From a bacterium (GTDB lineage: Bacteria; Myxococcota; UBA727; JAUIJE01): DNA of 64,000 nt. The stretch lies in contig JAUIJE010000003.1 of NCBI GenBank assembly GCA_030431455.1, positions 452,360 through 516,359 of the forward strand, read 5' to 3'. The notes below the pieces were generated by a model. That model was not told the DNA's origin. It did not search any database and saw nothing but the letters and a program-made list of their open reading frames with translations. Shown here in pieces: positions 1 through 7,936 of the stretch (its first letter is position 1; each line of letters starts with the position of its first letter). The position numbers and the translations under genes were made by a program.

Positions 1-530
1 GGATAGCCGGCGAGCTCAAACTCGTCGGTGTTGATGCGCGTGTTCCAGAAATACTGGTAGGTGTAGAGCAGCGGCTTTTTGCCCGTGGCCGCCTCCACCC
101 GGTCGATCCATTGCCAGATCGCCGCGATGTACTCCTCCGGGGTCTCGTCGCCGGTGCCGTCGTGTTCGATGTCGATCACCGGCACCAGGTCGTCCGCGGC
201 CAAGCGCCCCTTGAGCCGGTCGAGCATGAGGTCGGCTTGGTCCACCGGGTCCTCGTCGATGAGGAAGTATTGGTACCAACCGCGGATGATGCCGTTGTCC
301 CGTGCCCCGGCCCAGTTCTCGTCGAAGCGCTCATCGATGTCCTCGAGGCCGTGGTTGACCCGGATGACCGCGAAGCGGACCCCGTCCCCGGCGACCTGGG
401 CCCAGTCGATCGCCCCTTGCCACTTGGACACGTCGATGCCGGGCACGGTGGGCCCGTCGGGGCAGGTCTGGGCCTGGGCGGCCCCCGCGGCGAACAACAA
501 AACCAGGGCGGAGCAGAGTGCACGGAACAT
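1..530 (-). CDS. GH25-family lysozyme, secreted (3' end cut by window edge)
   Basis: This gene runs off the left edge. The 176 visible codons start at ATG 530-528 with a signal peptide (MFRALCSALVLLFAAGAAQA). The mature part opens with PGIDVSKWQGAIDW, the family hallmark of glycoside hydrolase 25 (Chalaropsis-type muramidases that cut the MurNAc-GlcNAc bond of peptidoglycan). The acidic DIEHDG motif near residue 122 carries the expected catalytic Asp/Glu pair. The visible part reaches LAGYP, so the C-terminal strands of the barrel lie outside the window. It is probably exported to the periplasm or outside, for wall remodelling or attack on other bacteria. The role is inferred; the family is well supported. 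Confidence 0.85.
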   Translation of the reverse strand, partial: MFRALCSALVLLFAAGAAQAQTCPDGPTVPGIDVSKWQGAIDWAQVAGDGVRFAVIRVNHGLEDIDERFDENWAGARDNGIIRGWYQYFLIDEDPVDQADLMLDRLKGRLAADDLVPVIDIEHDGTGDETPEEYIAAIWQWIDRVEAATGKKPLLYTYQYFWNTRINTDEFELAGY

Positions 531-730
531 GGCCCATACCTAGCCGACCACCCCGCGCCCGGGGACTGATTCGGCCTGAAACCTCATGGTCGCGAACCCG
601 GGGTGGCGGCATTTTCCGTCCGGCGCGTAACCCGCTGCGCACTTGGGCCGGGAATGAAAATCCGGAACACTGATTTCACACACCTTTTCGGCCCCGCTGA
701 ACTGGCACCCATCCTGCGATGGGATTGGCC

Positions 731-952
731 ATGCGACCGAAGCTCCACCGTGCCGCCCGATTCCGCGTCCTTGTGCAGTTTGCCCTGCTGGCCGGGCTCG
801 TGGCCCTCTTTGTCGGGGCCTCGTTCATCCCCGGGACCCCGGGCACGCTGGTGCAGGCCGCCCTCGTGCCCTGCTTCGGCATCGTGGCCCTGATGGGCGT
901 GGTCCGCGCGGTGATGCGCCCCTACATGCGCCGCTTCTTCGTGGGGTACTGA
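731..952 (+). CDS. Small two-helix membrane protein, unknown function
   Basis: A 73-residue protein starting MRPKLHRAARF. An in-frame ATG at 719 would add four residues. It has a basic N-terminus, then two hydrophobic segments (about residues 13-33 and 40-60) and a basic tail (RPYMRRFF). Third codon positions are almost all G or C, as in neighbouring genes, which argues for real coding. I recognise no family. It is not overlapped by a better reading frame, and a hairpin array follows its stop codon. Confidence 0.5.
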   Translation: MRPKLHRAARFRVLVQFALLAGLVALFVGASFIPGTPGTLVQAALVPCFGIVALMGVVRAVMRPYMRRFFVGY

Positions 953-960
953 ATCCCCCC

Positions 961-1172
961 GAGGGGGCGCAGGCCCCCTCGCTCCACTTGCGCGTCGCAA
1001 GCTCCGCGTTCGTGGAGCCTCACTCCCCGCTCGAACCCTCCAAGGACCTGCGGTCCGTCGGATTCGGGTCGCATCCTGCGGATGCAACCAATCAATGTCT
1101 TTGCAGGCCGTCGCGATTCCGAAGGAATCGCACAAGCAACGCGAAGCGTTGCCACCTCACGTGATTCGTGAG
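961..1172. repeat. Array of seven or more short tandem hairpins
   Basis: This convergent intergenic stretch is a chain of small inverted repeats, most with three-base loops. 961-980 has an 8-bp stem. 987-1001 is CTTGCG/CGCAAG with loop CGT. 1001-1018 is an 8-bp stem with one wobble. 1044-1056 is GGACC/GGTCC with loop TGC. 1071-1085 is GCATCC/GGATGC with loop TGC. 1113-1131 is GCGATTCC/GGAATCGC with loop GAA. 1136-1152 is GCAACGC/GCGTTGC with loop GAA. 1156-1172 is a 6-bp stem with a 5-base loop. The first hairpin may act as a terminator for the small gene ending at 952. From 1173 to 1312 I see no gene, only a degenerate second copy (1260-1284) of the 1167-1191 sequence. A related array lies at 37752-37923. 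Confidence 0.7.
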
Positions 1173-1312
1173 ATTGGGACATTCTGGTTTGCGTCGCGAG
1201 GTGGCGCCGTTCTTGGCCTTCCTCGCGCCAGCCGGTTCACGTGCGACCAGCCAGGGCGTCGTGAGATTGGGCCGGTCCGGTTTGAACGCGCCATGTGACT
1301 GCATGTGGTGGG

Positions 1313-1957
1313 CTACAGGTTGGCCGAAGGGGGCGCGTCGGTGAGGGCGAGCACGAGGGTGTCCGCCAGCCAGGCCTGGTAGCGGTCGGCGGTCCAGCCG
1401 CTCTCGTTGACGAGCATGCGCCACACGTCGCGGCTGGTGTACATCCAGAGCACGCGGCGCGCTTCTTCTTCGGTCAGGCCGGGGCGTTGCCGGCCCGCGG
1501 CGAACAGACGGGCCACGCGATCTTTTTGCATGGACAGACGCATGGCTTCGAAGCGCTGCTCTTCTTTGCGCAATGTCGCTGAAAACGCGGACGCCCCGCG
1601 CAACACGCCAAGCTCAGCCTGCTCGCCGTCGTACACCGCCCGCGCCACCACCGCGGTGAGCGCGATGGCCCGCACCGGGTCGTCCTCGCCCTCGAGGAGC
1701 TGAGCCGCAGCCGCGAAGCGCTCACCAAACAGCGCCTGTTCCATCAGCGCACCGAGCAGACCCTCCTTGCCTTTGAACAGCGCATACACCGTCGACGCGG
1801 CGACCCCCGCGCCCTCGGCGATGGCCTGGATCGTGGCCTTGTCGATGCCCCGGGCAGAGAAGAGGGCTTTGGCACTGTCGAGGACGCGGGCCCGGGTCTC
1901 CTCGGCCGCTTTTTGCCGGCGGGGGGAGGTGTAGGTGCGCTTGTGGGAGCGGGGCAT
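1313..1957 (-). CDS. TetR/AcrR-family transcriptional regulator
   Basis: A 214-residue one-component repressor. The N-terminal DNA-binding domain (about residues 18-65) shows the TetR signature: ARVLDSAKALFSARGIDKAT, then IAEGAGVAASTVYALFKGKEGLL as the helix-turn-helix. The rest is a helical ligand-binding and dimerisation domain that is too variable to predict an effector. It is transcribed divergently from a small DUF4287 gene. A perfect inverted repeat lies 5 bp upstream of its own start, so it probably represses both itself and that gene. Start ATG 1957-1955 places the HTH at the usual distance from the N-terminus. Confidence 0.88.
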   Translation of the reverse strand: MPRSHKRTYTSPRRQKAAEETRARVLDSAKALFSARGIDKATIQAIAEGAGVAASTVYALFKGKEGLLGALMEQALFGERFAAAAQLLEGEDDPVRAIALTAVVARAVYDGEQAELGVLRGASAFSATLRKEEQRFEAMRLSMQKDRVARLFAAGRQRPGLTEEEARRVLWMYTSRDVWRMLVNESGWTADRYQAWLADTLVLALTDAPPSANL

Positions 1958-1962
1958 ATTCG

Positions 1963-1978
1963 ATATAGCTCACTATAT
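1963..1978. promoter_or_regulatory. Probable TetR operator
   Basis: A perfect inverted repeat, ATATAG-CTCA-CTATAT, in a 40-bp gap between divergent starts (TetR at 1957, DUF4287 gene at 1998). It is strikingly AT-rich in a 70% GC region. Position and symmetry fit a TetR-type dimer site. Binding by the adjacent regulator is inferred. Confidence 0.55.
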
Positions 1979-1997
1979 TGAAATCGGAGGCGCGGCG

Positions 1998-2237
1998 ATG
2001 TCCTTTCAAGCCTACCTGGACAACATCGAAAAGAAGACCGGCAAGCGGCCCGAGGACTTTTACGCCCTCGCCAAGAAGAAAGAGCTGCTCGGGCCCGACT
2101 TCACCGCGACCCAGCTGAAAGCGTGGTTGAAGGAGGACTTCGACCTCGGCGGCGGTCACGCCATGGCGATCTGGGCGGTGTTCAAAGAAAAGGGCTGGGC
2201 CGGGGCGGCCAAAGCCCCCGGGCGCAAAAAGGCCTGA
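1998..2237 (+). CDS. DUF4287 domain small protein
   Basis: A 79-residue protein, MSFQAYLDNIEKKTGKRPEDF, followed by a basic, Lys-rich helical body that ends GRKKA. The opening matches DUF4287, a small helical domain of unknown function that often occurs in short stand-alone proteins. ATG 1998 follows GGAGGCGCGGCG and is preferred over an upstream in-frame codon at 1935 that lies inside the operator region. It is divergent from, and probably controlled by, the TetR gene at 1313-1957. Confidence 0.75.
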   Translation: MSFQAYLDNIEKKTGKRPEDFYALAKKKELLGPDFTATQLKAWLKEDFDLGGGHAMAIWAVFKEKGWAGAAKAPGRKKA

Positions 2238-2258
2238 CCGCGACCAGGCGGCGGGCGA

Positions 2259-2789
2259 CTACGCGTCGTCGGCGAGGGCCTCGGCCAAGGCGCGCAGGGG
2301 GATGCGTTGGTCGTCGAGCCCCGCCCGGCTATTCACAGTGGTGAGCAGGGCCTGGACCAAGGTCGCGTCGAGCACGTCCTCGGGGTCCGGGTCCCGCGCG
2401 GTGAAGTTGAGGCTGCACACCTCCACGTCGTCGAGCACGCGCAGCCCCGACCGCGTCGAGGGCGCGTCCATGCGCAGGGGCAGGCCGTGGGTGCGACAGA
2501 GCAGCGGCCGGGCCGCGTACACCTGGCAGGCGCCGGTCTCGTCGAGGAACGCGCAGCCCTGGGCGGGGTCGCCGACGGTGAGGGTCAGGCCTTCGGCCTC
2601 GACGTGGGCCACCAGGTGGTGGGCCTCGATGGGCAACACCGTGAGCCCGTCGGCGCAACATTGGGCGCAGCCCTTTTGGCAAGCGAGGTCCGCCGCGCGA
2701 CGGGTGGCGACCTCGTCGACCTTGGCGTCGATCTTGGCCACCACCGCGAGCAGTTCAGAGAGGTCGAGCAGGTTGTCGTCGTCGGTCAC
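2259..2789 (-). CDS. YkgJ-family cysteine-cluster protein
   Basis: A 176-residue soluble protein with a GTG start. A cysteine cluster, CQKGCAQCCADG, at about residues 38-49 and further cysteines at about residues 82, 90 and 100 (GCAFLDE, ACQVYAARPLLCRTHGLP) form the CxxxCxxCC-type metal-binding signature of the YkgJ family (putative Zn or Fe chelators). The biochemical role of the family is unsettled. It lies 12 bp downstream of the lipase gene on the same strand, but no functional link is evident. Confidence 0.82.
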   Translation of the reverse strand: MTDDDNLLDLSELLAVVAKIDAKVDEVATRRAADLACQKGCAQCCADGLTVLPIEAHHLVAHVEAEGLTLTVGDPAQGCAFLDETGACQVYAARPLLCRTHGLPLRMDAPSTRSGLRVLDDVEVCSLNFTARDPDPEDVLDATLVQALLTTVNSRAGLDDQRIPLRALAEALADDA

Positions 2790-2801
2790 CGGCCGGGGCT
2801 A

Positions 2802-3971
2802 TCACGGCGGGCCGGCCACCGCGAGGTAGGCCTGTTCGCGCTCCTCGAGGAATGCCTGCAGGGTCCAGTAGAACGCCCGGTGGTCGAACCCGGACACGAT
2901 GTTGGGCAGGGTGTCGGCGATCTGGCCCACCTCGTCGAAGTGGTCGGCGGGGATGCACCCGAGGAACGTGCCCCAGCGCATCGAGTCGGTGGGCACGATG
3001 CCGTCGTTGCGGCGCAAGGACAGCCCGGAGATGGACAGCGCGGGCGCGATGAGCAGCGGGTCGAGGCTATCCACTTTTGACGTGTCGTCGAACAGCAGCC
3101 CGTCGTCGCACAGGTCCTGGGGCCCGAGCAGGTTGGAGTAGGCGGCCACCGAGAACACCGGCACGTTCTCGTGGTCGGGCACCATCGCGTTGAACAGCGC
3201 GGTGCCCTCCTCGGTCATGCTCGACACCGCCGAGACCATGTCCGCGGCCCAGACCTCCTCGGAGGTCTGGTCGTTGTCCCACGCCGATTGGTCGGGGGGA
3301 TCTCCCTCGAGCAGGCCGAACAACCACCCCATGAACAGGCCCGCGGGGTTGACCACCCCGTCGGGCGCGTCCGCGGCCATGTCCGCCAGCGGGGTCCCCC
3401 GGTGGGGGGTGGCGATGGTGATGATGTCGAACACCCGGTTGTCGTACCCGAGCTGGCTCACCAGGTACCGGCAGTCGAGACCGCCCTGGCTGTGGCAGAT
3501 GAGGTGGACCTTCTCCGCCCCGGTGTCATCGAGGATCTGGTCGAGGTGGTTGGCGAGCACCAAGGCGCGGTCGTGCACCGCGCTGTACGGCGGCTGATTG
3601 GGCGCGAACGCCTCAAGCCCGGCATCGTGGAACTCATCGAGAATCCCGTAGAAATATTGCAGCGGCCCGAGGTCACTGAACCCGGAAAAGCCGTGCACGA
3701 GCACGATGGGCAACGGGAACGCGAGCGGGGGCGGCGGCCCCTCGTCGTCCGAGGGCAAGGTCACGTCGGTGGTGGCCTTGACCGCCTCGAACGCGCGACG
3801 GGGGGCCCCTGCTTGGGTCGCCCGCTGCACGACCTGTCCAGTCTCATTGCCGGCGGTGGGCACCCGCTGCAGACCGTTGGTCACCTGCTCGGGGGGCGCG
3901 CCGCCACAGGCGGCGATCCCGGCGAGCACGACCAAGGCCCACCCGGGCGTGAGGGGGCGAAGGGCGTTCAT
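2802..3971 (-). CDS. Secreted lipase-like alpha/beta hydrolase, lipoprotein
   Basis: A 389-residue protein starting MNALRPLTPGWALVVLAGIAACGG. The LAGIAAC lipobox predicts a lipid-anchored envelope protein. The hydrolase domain has PIVLVHGFSGF (oxyanion-hole strand), ICHSQGGLDCRYL (nucleophile elbow with Ser), and ITIATPHRGTPLADM, as in triacylglycerol lipases of the LipA/LipB type. The late HFDEVGQ... stretch, preceded by a metal-site-like NDGIVPTDSMRWG, also fits that group. It probably hydrolyses acyl esters in the periplasm or at the surface. The reading frame is open upstream to 4073, but the signal peptide fixes the start at 3971. Confidence 0.85.
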   Translation of the reverse strand: MNALRPLTPGWALVVLAGIAACGGAPPEQVTNGLQRVPTAGNETGQVVQRATQAGAPRRAFEAVKATTDVTLPSDDEGPPPPLAFPLPIVLVHGFSGFSDLGPLQYFYGILDEFHDAGLEAFAPNQPPYSAVHDRALVLANHLDQILDDTGAEKVHLICHSQGGLDCRYLVSQLGYDNRVFDIITIATPHRGTPLADMAADAPDGVVNPAGLFMGWLFGLLEGDPPDQSAWDNDQTSEEVWAADMVSAVSSMTEEGTALFNAMVPDHENVPVFSVAAYSNLLGPQDLCDDGLLFDDTSKVDSLDPLLIAPALSISGLSLRRNDGIVPTDSMRWGTFLGCIPADHFDEVGQIADTLPNIVSGFDHRAFYWTLQAFLEEREQAYLAVAGPP

Positions 3972-4044
3972 GGCGGTATTGAACGCAAGCGGCCCGGCGG
4001 GGTCAATACCGTCACCGACGGTGCGACCTTTGACCACATCGAAC

Positions 4045-4794
4045 CTAGGAAGCGGGCGGCCGCGCCACGCCATCCAGCAACATCGCGGCGAAGGTCTCGG
4101 CGAACTCTTCGATGCTCAGGCCCTGCCGCACCAACGGGTCCTGCATCAACGGCGAGAACAATCCCAGCGCGGCCAGCACCTTGCCCCGCCGGCGGCGCTC
4201 CTCCGGGCTGAACACCCCGGGGGCCGCGGCCTCGATGAGCTCGGCGGGGAACGCGTCCCGCGCGGCCTCCAGCTCGTCCCGGATCGAGGGGTCGACCCCT
4301 TCGAGGGCGTACAAGAACTCACGGTCGCCGGTCATGATCTTGGTGATCAGAGGCATGCGCAGGGTGACCACCAGGGCGCTCACAATGAGACTGTGAAGCT
4401 GGTCGCGGGGGGAGCGGGTGGGGTCGATGACCTCGAAGGCAGCTGCCTTCTGGGTGAGCTTCTCGTTGGTGATGGCCTCAAACAGAAGCTCGCCCTTGTT
4501 CTTCGCGTAGAGGTACACCGTGCCTTTGGCCACGCCCGCCTCCCGGGCGATCTCGTCGATGGTGGTCTTGCGGTAGCCCTGCTCGATGAACAGCCGGGTG
4601 GCGGCGTCGATGATGCGGCGGCGGCGCATCGCCTTTTTGTCCCCTCGCGAACGCCCCTCGGTGGAGAACCGGTCGAGCATCTCGTTGACGTATTCGGGGG
4701 TCACGGCGCTGAGCGGCCGATCGCGAAGACCAGCCAAAGGGCTGTCTTGATTGGCCTTTTTGCCTTTGGTGGGCGGGGTTTTCTTCTGGGGCAC
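4045..4794 (-). CDS. TetR/AcrR-family regulator of the adjacent ABC exporter
   Basis: A TetR-type repressor of about 249 residues. A basic disordered N-terminus (PQKKTPPTKGKKANQ) precedes the HTH: RRRIIDAATRLFIEQGYRKT, then IDEIAREAGVAKGTVYLYAKNKGEL. The effector domain is unremarkable. The start is uncertain. GTG 4794 avoids the palindrome at 4815-4838, whereas ATG 4839 would lie inside it, and longer readings overlap the divergent ABC gene at 4877. Placed back to back with a three-gene exporter, it most likely controls that transporter in response to an exported compound. Confidence 0.82.
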   Translation of the reverse strand: MPQKKTPPTKGKKANQDSPLAGLRDRPLSAVTPEYVNEMLDRFSTEGRSRGDKKAMRRRRIIDAATRLFIEQGYRKTTIDEIAREAGVAKGTVYLYAKNKGELLFEAITNEKLTQKAAAFEVIDPTRSPRDQLHSLIVSALVVTLRMPLITKIMTGDREFLYALEGVDPSIRDELEAARDAFPAELIEAAAPGVFSPEERRRRGKVLAALGLFSPLMQDPLVRQGLSIEEFAETFAAMLLDGVARPPAS

Positions 4795-4814
4795 GGGATC
4801 ATCTTGACACAAAC

Positions 4815-4838
4815 TGACCAAATTCGTCAATCTGGTCA
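4815..4838. promoter_or_regulatory. Probable TetR operator upstream of ABC exporter
   Basis: Inverted repeat TGACCA-N12-TGGTCA in the divergent intergenic region. The stretch is clearly more AT-rich than its surroundings and also holds a TTGACA-like element (4804-4809). It fits a dimer operator shared by the TetR gene and the ABC operon. This assignment is inferred from position and symmetry only. Confidence 0.45.
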
Positions 4839-4876
4839 TATCGTTCAATTGCCAGCCCACACGAAAGGAGCGCGGC

Positions 4877-5731
4877 ATGTCCTCGGCAGCGATTTCGGTC
4901 AAAGGCCTCAGCCATTCTTACGGCGATCACCACGCGGTAGATGACATCTCGTTCGACGTCGCCCCCGGCGAGGTGCTCGGTTTCCTCGGGCCCAACGGCG
5001 CGGGCAAGTCGACGACCATCAAGGTGTTGTCCGGCCAGGTGCCGCAGCAACAGGGCGAGGTCACGATTCTGGGCAAAAGCCGCAAAGGCGATCGCAAGGC
5101 CCTGCAAGCCCGCATCAACGTCGCCTTCGAAGAGAAGAACTTGTACGACGACATGACCGCCGAGGAAAACTTGGTGTTCTTCGCCAAGCTCTACGGGGTC
5201 ACCGACCTCGACGCCGAGGGCCTGCTTCGCCGCGTCGGGCTCGCGGACCGCATGAAGGACCGGGTGGATGCCTTTTCCAAAGGCATGCGCCAACGCCTCA
5301 TGGTCGCGCGCTGCTTGGTCAACAAGCCGGACGTGCTCTTTCTCGACGAGCCCACCGATGGTCTCGACCCCGTAAGCAGCAAGTCCATCCGCACCCTCAT
5401 CCAGGACGAGGCCGCGCGCGGGTGCGCCATCATCCTCACCACCCACGACATGTACGAGGCCGACCAGCTCAGCCACCGGGTGGCCTTCATCAACCGGGGC
5501 AAGCTGATCGCGATGGATACCCCCGACGCGCTCAAGCAAAAATATGGCAAGCGGTCGGTGACGGTGCGCTACGAAGGGGAGACCGACGCCCAACACATCG
5601 ATCTTGAACGCGCCGACTCGGGTGAGGCCATCGCCCAGGCGGTGAAGAAGCCCGGGCTGCTCTCGGTGCATACCGAGGAGGCCACCCTTGAGGACATCTT
5701 CGTGCAGCTCGCAGGAACGGAGCTGAAATGA
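4877..5731 (+). CDS. ABC transporter ATP-binding protein (NatA-like)
   Basis: A 284-residue cytoplasmic ATPase of a type-2 ABC exporter. It has Walker A GPNGAGKST (about residues 38-46), signature FSKGMRQRL, Walker B DVLFLDEPTDGLDP and the switch His in LTTHDMYEADQ. The C-terminal extension (residues 210-284) is typical of NatA/CcmA-type drug, sodium or glycolipid exporters. A good ribosome site (AAAGGAG) precedes ATG 4877. The stop overlaps the next start (ATGA, 5728-5731), so the three genes are translationally coupled. The substrate is unknown. Confidence 0.93.
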   Translation: MSSAAISVKGLSHSYGDHHAVDDISFDVAPGEVLGFLGPNGAGKSTTIKVLSGQVPQQQGEVTILGKSRKGDRKALQARINVAFEEKNLYDDMTAEENLVFFAKLYGVTDLDAEGLLRRVGLADRMKDRVDAFSKGMRQRLMVARCLVNKPDVLFLDEPTDGLDPVSSKSIRTLIQDEAARGCAIILTTHDMYEADQLSHRVAFINRGKLIAMDTPDALKQKYGKRSVTVRYEGETDAQHIDLERADSGEAIAQAVKKPGLLSVHTEEATLEDIFVQLAGTELK

Positions 5732-6864
5732 GCGCGGTATCCACCATTTTGCGCTACGACTTCCGGCGGTTTTTCCGCGACCGGTTGATGTTCGCGTTCA
5801 GCGTTCTGGTGCTGGTCATGTACGTGCTCATCGTGCAGATCGTGCCCGACGACGCCCAACCCGATTGGGGGTTTGCCACCACCCAAGAGAGCGCCGACCT
5901 GGTGCACAAGGCCCTGGCGGGCATGGACGAGAATGGGGAGTTCAAGCTCAAGGTGTTCGACACCGAGGAAGAGCTGAAGAACGCGTTCGACCCCGACTAC
6001 GAGCCCCCGGAGGAGGACAGCAACGGGGACAAGCCGGCTGAGGTGGACGATGGCGCGGCGGAGGAGGAGTTCAACCTGTTCGCTGGGTTCGTCATTCCTG
6101 CGGACATCAAAGCGATGGCCCTGCGGGGGGAAAAGCCCGAGATTCGCATCTACGTCGATGAGTCGATGCCCGACGAGGCCCAGCAGATGGCGGAGGTGGT
6201 GGCGGAGATGATCGCGCTGGGGGTCTTCGGGGCCGCGCCCACGTTCCAAGAAGAGAACAAAGACGAAATCTTCATCGGGCCGGAGGTTCGAGAGCGCACC
6301 CTCAACGAAAAGATGCGCCTGTCAATGGCGATGATCATCCTGATGATGGAGATGCTCGCACTCGCGTCGTTGGTCTCGCGGGAGCTGAAGAGCGGCACCG
6401 TGCACGCGCTGTTGACGACAACGGTGAGCCTGCCCAGCTACTTTTTGGCCAAGGTGCTGTTCGGGGTGATCATCGCGTTCACCCAAGCTTTCCTGGTGAC
6501 GTTGTTGACCGGTTCGCTCAACGACGCGCCGGTGGTGCTCGGGCTGCACATCTTTTTCGGCGCGTTCATGTTCACCGGCTTTGGCCTCATGGTGGGCAGC
6601 AAGGGCCGGGACCTCATGGAGGTGATCACCTGGGGCATGCTCGTGTACATCCCTGCGCTCATCCCTTCGATCACCGCGATGTTGCCGGGCAGTCCCCCGC
6701 TCTGGGTCATGGCCATGCCCACCTACCCCATGGTGCACGGCATGCTCAGCGCCGCCGACCCCGAGCCGGCGATGGCCCCGTGGGTGTACCTGCTGTGGAC
6801 GGTGGGTTGGACGTTTGCCGCGATGGCCGGCGGCCTGGTCTTGATGCGACGGAGGCTCAAATGA
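5728..6864 (+). CDS. ABC-2 type permease, subunit 1
   Basis: A 378-residue ABC-2 membrane subunit. It has one N-terminal helix (about residues 18-42), a large acidic extracytoplasmic region (to about residue 190, rich in Glu/Asp), then a cluster of five or six helices (LSMAMIILMMEMLALASLV through the C-terminus). This NatB-like layout fits the NatA-like ATPase upstream. The gene overlaps both neighbours by ATGA. With the following gene it probably forms a heterodimeric channel. Confidence 0.9.
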   Translation: MSAVSTILRYDFRRFFRDRLMFAFSVLVLVMYVLIVQIVPDDAQPDWGFATTQESADLVHKALAGMDENGEFKLKVFDTEEELKNAFDPDYEPPEEDSNGDKPAEVDDGAAEEEFNLFAGFVIPADIKAMALRGEKPEIRIYVDESMPDEAQQMAEVVAEMIALGVFGAAPTFQEENKDEIFIGPEVRERTLNEKMRLSMAMIILMMEMLALASLVSRELKSGTVHALLTTTVSLPSYFLAKVLFGVIIAFTQAFLVTLLTGSLNDAPVVLGLHIFFGAFMFTGFGLMVGSKGRDLMEVITWGMLVYIPALIPSITAMLPGSPPLWVMAMPTYPMVHGMLSAADPEPAMAPWVYLLWTVGWTFAAMAGGLVLMRRRLK

Positions 6865-7928
6865 ACGTGCACAACGTGTGGACGATTCTGCTCAAAGACA
6901 TTCGTCGGGCCCCCCGCTCCGGCATCGTGATGCTCGCCCTCGGCTATCCCCTGTTGCTCACATTGATGCTGCAGGTGGTGTTCGGGGCGATCTTTGACCC
7001 GCCCCCGCGCATCGGTCTGGTCACCGACCACCCGTCCGCCATCGCCGACGGCATCGCCCAGCACCCGTCCGCGGAGGTGCAACGCTTCGACACCGGGGAC
7101 GCGATGTGGGACGCGGTCCGGGCCGGTGACATCGACCTCGGGCTACACTTCAAAAGTGACGTCGACGCGGACGTGGCCGCCCACAAGAAGCCCGACATCG
7201 AAGCCCACGCCAGCACCTTGGCCAACGGGCAGAGCATTCTCAAAGCCGACGCGATCGTGATCAAACAGTTCATCAATGCCGGCGATGACCCGCCGTTCGT
7301 GATGAAACGCGTACACATCCACGACCGGGTCAACAAATCCTGGGTCGACCGGCTGGTGCCCATGCTCATCCTGCTCACCTTCCTGGTCGCGGGCACGTTC
7401 CTGACCGGCTTTGCCCTCGTCGATGAGAAGCTGCGCGGGACCATGAAGGCGATCCTCACCACCCCCACGTCCATGGCCGAGCTCATCTCCGCCAAGGCGA
7501 TCTTCTCCTATGGCATTGCCGTGTTCTGTTCGTTGATGGCCATGGCCCTCAACGACGCGCTGCACACCGTCAACCTGGAGCTGTTCGTGGGCCTCACCAT
7601 CTCCGCGGTGATGACCATTCAGCTCGGCGTGGTGCTCGGCCTGCTCTCCAAAGACATCAGCGCGCTGTACGGGGCGATCAAGGCGGTGGGCCCGGTGTTC
7701 GCCATCTCGGCTCTGCCCTATGTCTGGGATGGCTTTCCCCTCTGGGTCGCGAAGCTGTTCCCCACTTGGTACGTGCTGCACCCCATCGTCGAAATCATCA
7801 ACCACGACGCGACCTTCGCTGACGTGTGGGTGGAGTTCGCCATCGCCTGCGGCATCTGCGGCCTGCTCTTGTTCGCCATGAAGCTCGTGTCCGGTCGCAC
7901 CTTGCGCCGCCTCGACGCCGTGCATTAG
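6861..7928 (+). CDS. ABC-2 type permease, subunit 2
   Basis: A 355-residue membrane protein starting MNVHNVWTILLKDIRRAPRS at an ATGA overlap with the previous permease. It has an N-terminal helix, an extracytoplasmic domain of about 150 residues and a C-terminal helical bundle beginning at LVPMLILLTFLVAGTFLTGF. The EKLRGTMKAILTTP motif, a coupling-helix region seen in ABC-2 permeases, follows the first bundle helix. It is the last gene of the exporter operon and converges with the DUF1501 gene, with only 8 bp between stops. Confidence 0.9.
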   Translation: MNVHNVWTILLKDIRRAPRSGIVMLALGYPLLLTLMLQVVFGAIFDPPPRIGLVTDHPSAIADGIAQHPSAEVQRFDTGDAMWDAVRAGDIDLGLHFKSDVDADVAAHKKPDIEAHASTLANGQSILKADAIVIKQFINAGDDPPFVMKRVHIHDRVNKSWVDRLVPMLILLTFLVAGTFLTGFALVDEKLRGTMKAILTTPTSMAELISAKAIFSYGIAVFCSLMAMALNDALHTVNLELFVGLTISAVMTIQLGVVLGLLSKDISALYGAIKAVGPVFAISALPYVWDGFPLWVAKLFPTWYVLHPIVEIINHDATFADVWVEFAIACGICGLLLFAMKLVSGRTLRRLDAVH

Positions 7929-7936
7929 CGAAGGGC

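Noticed and set aside
584..1135. 183-codon minus-strand open frame
   Set aside because: Runs through the hairpin array and opposite the small membrane protein; no coding bias.
4877..7928. Sodium exporter NatAB by name
   Set aside because: Similarity is to the general ABC-2 class; two permeases rather than one and no substrate evidence, so only NatA-like was used.
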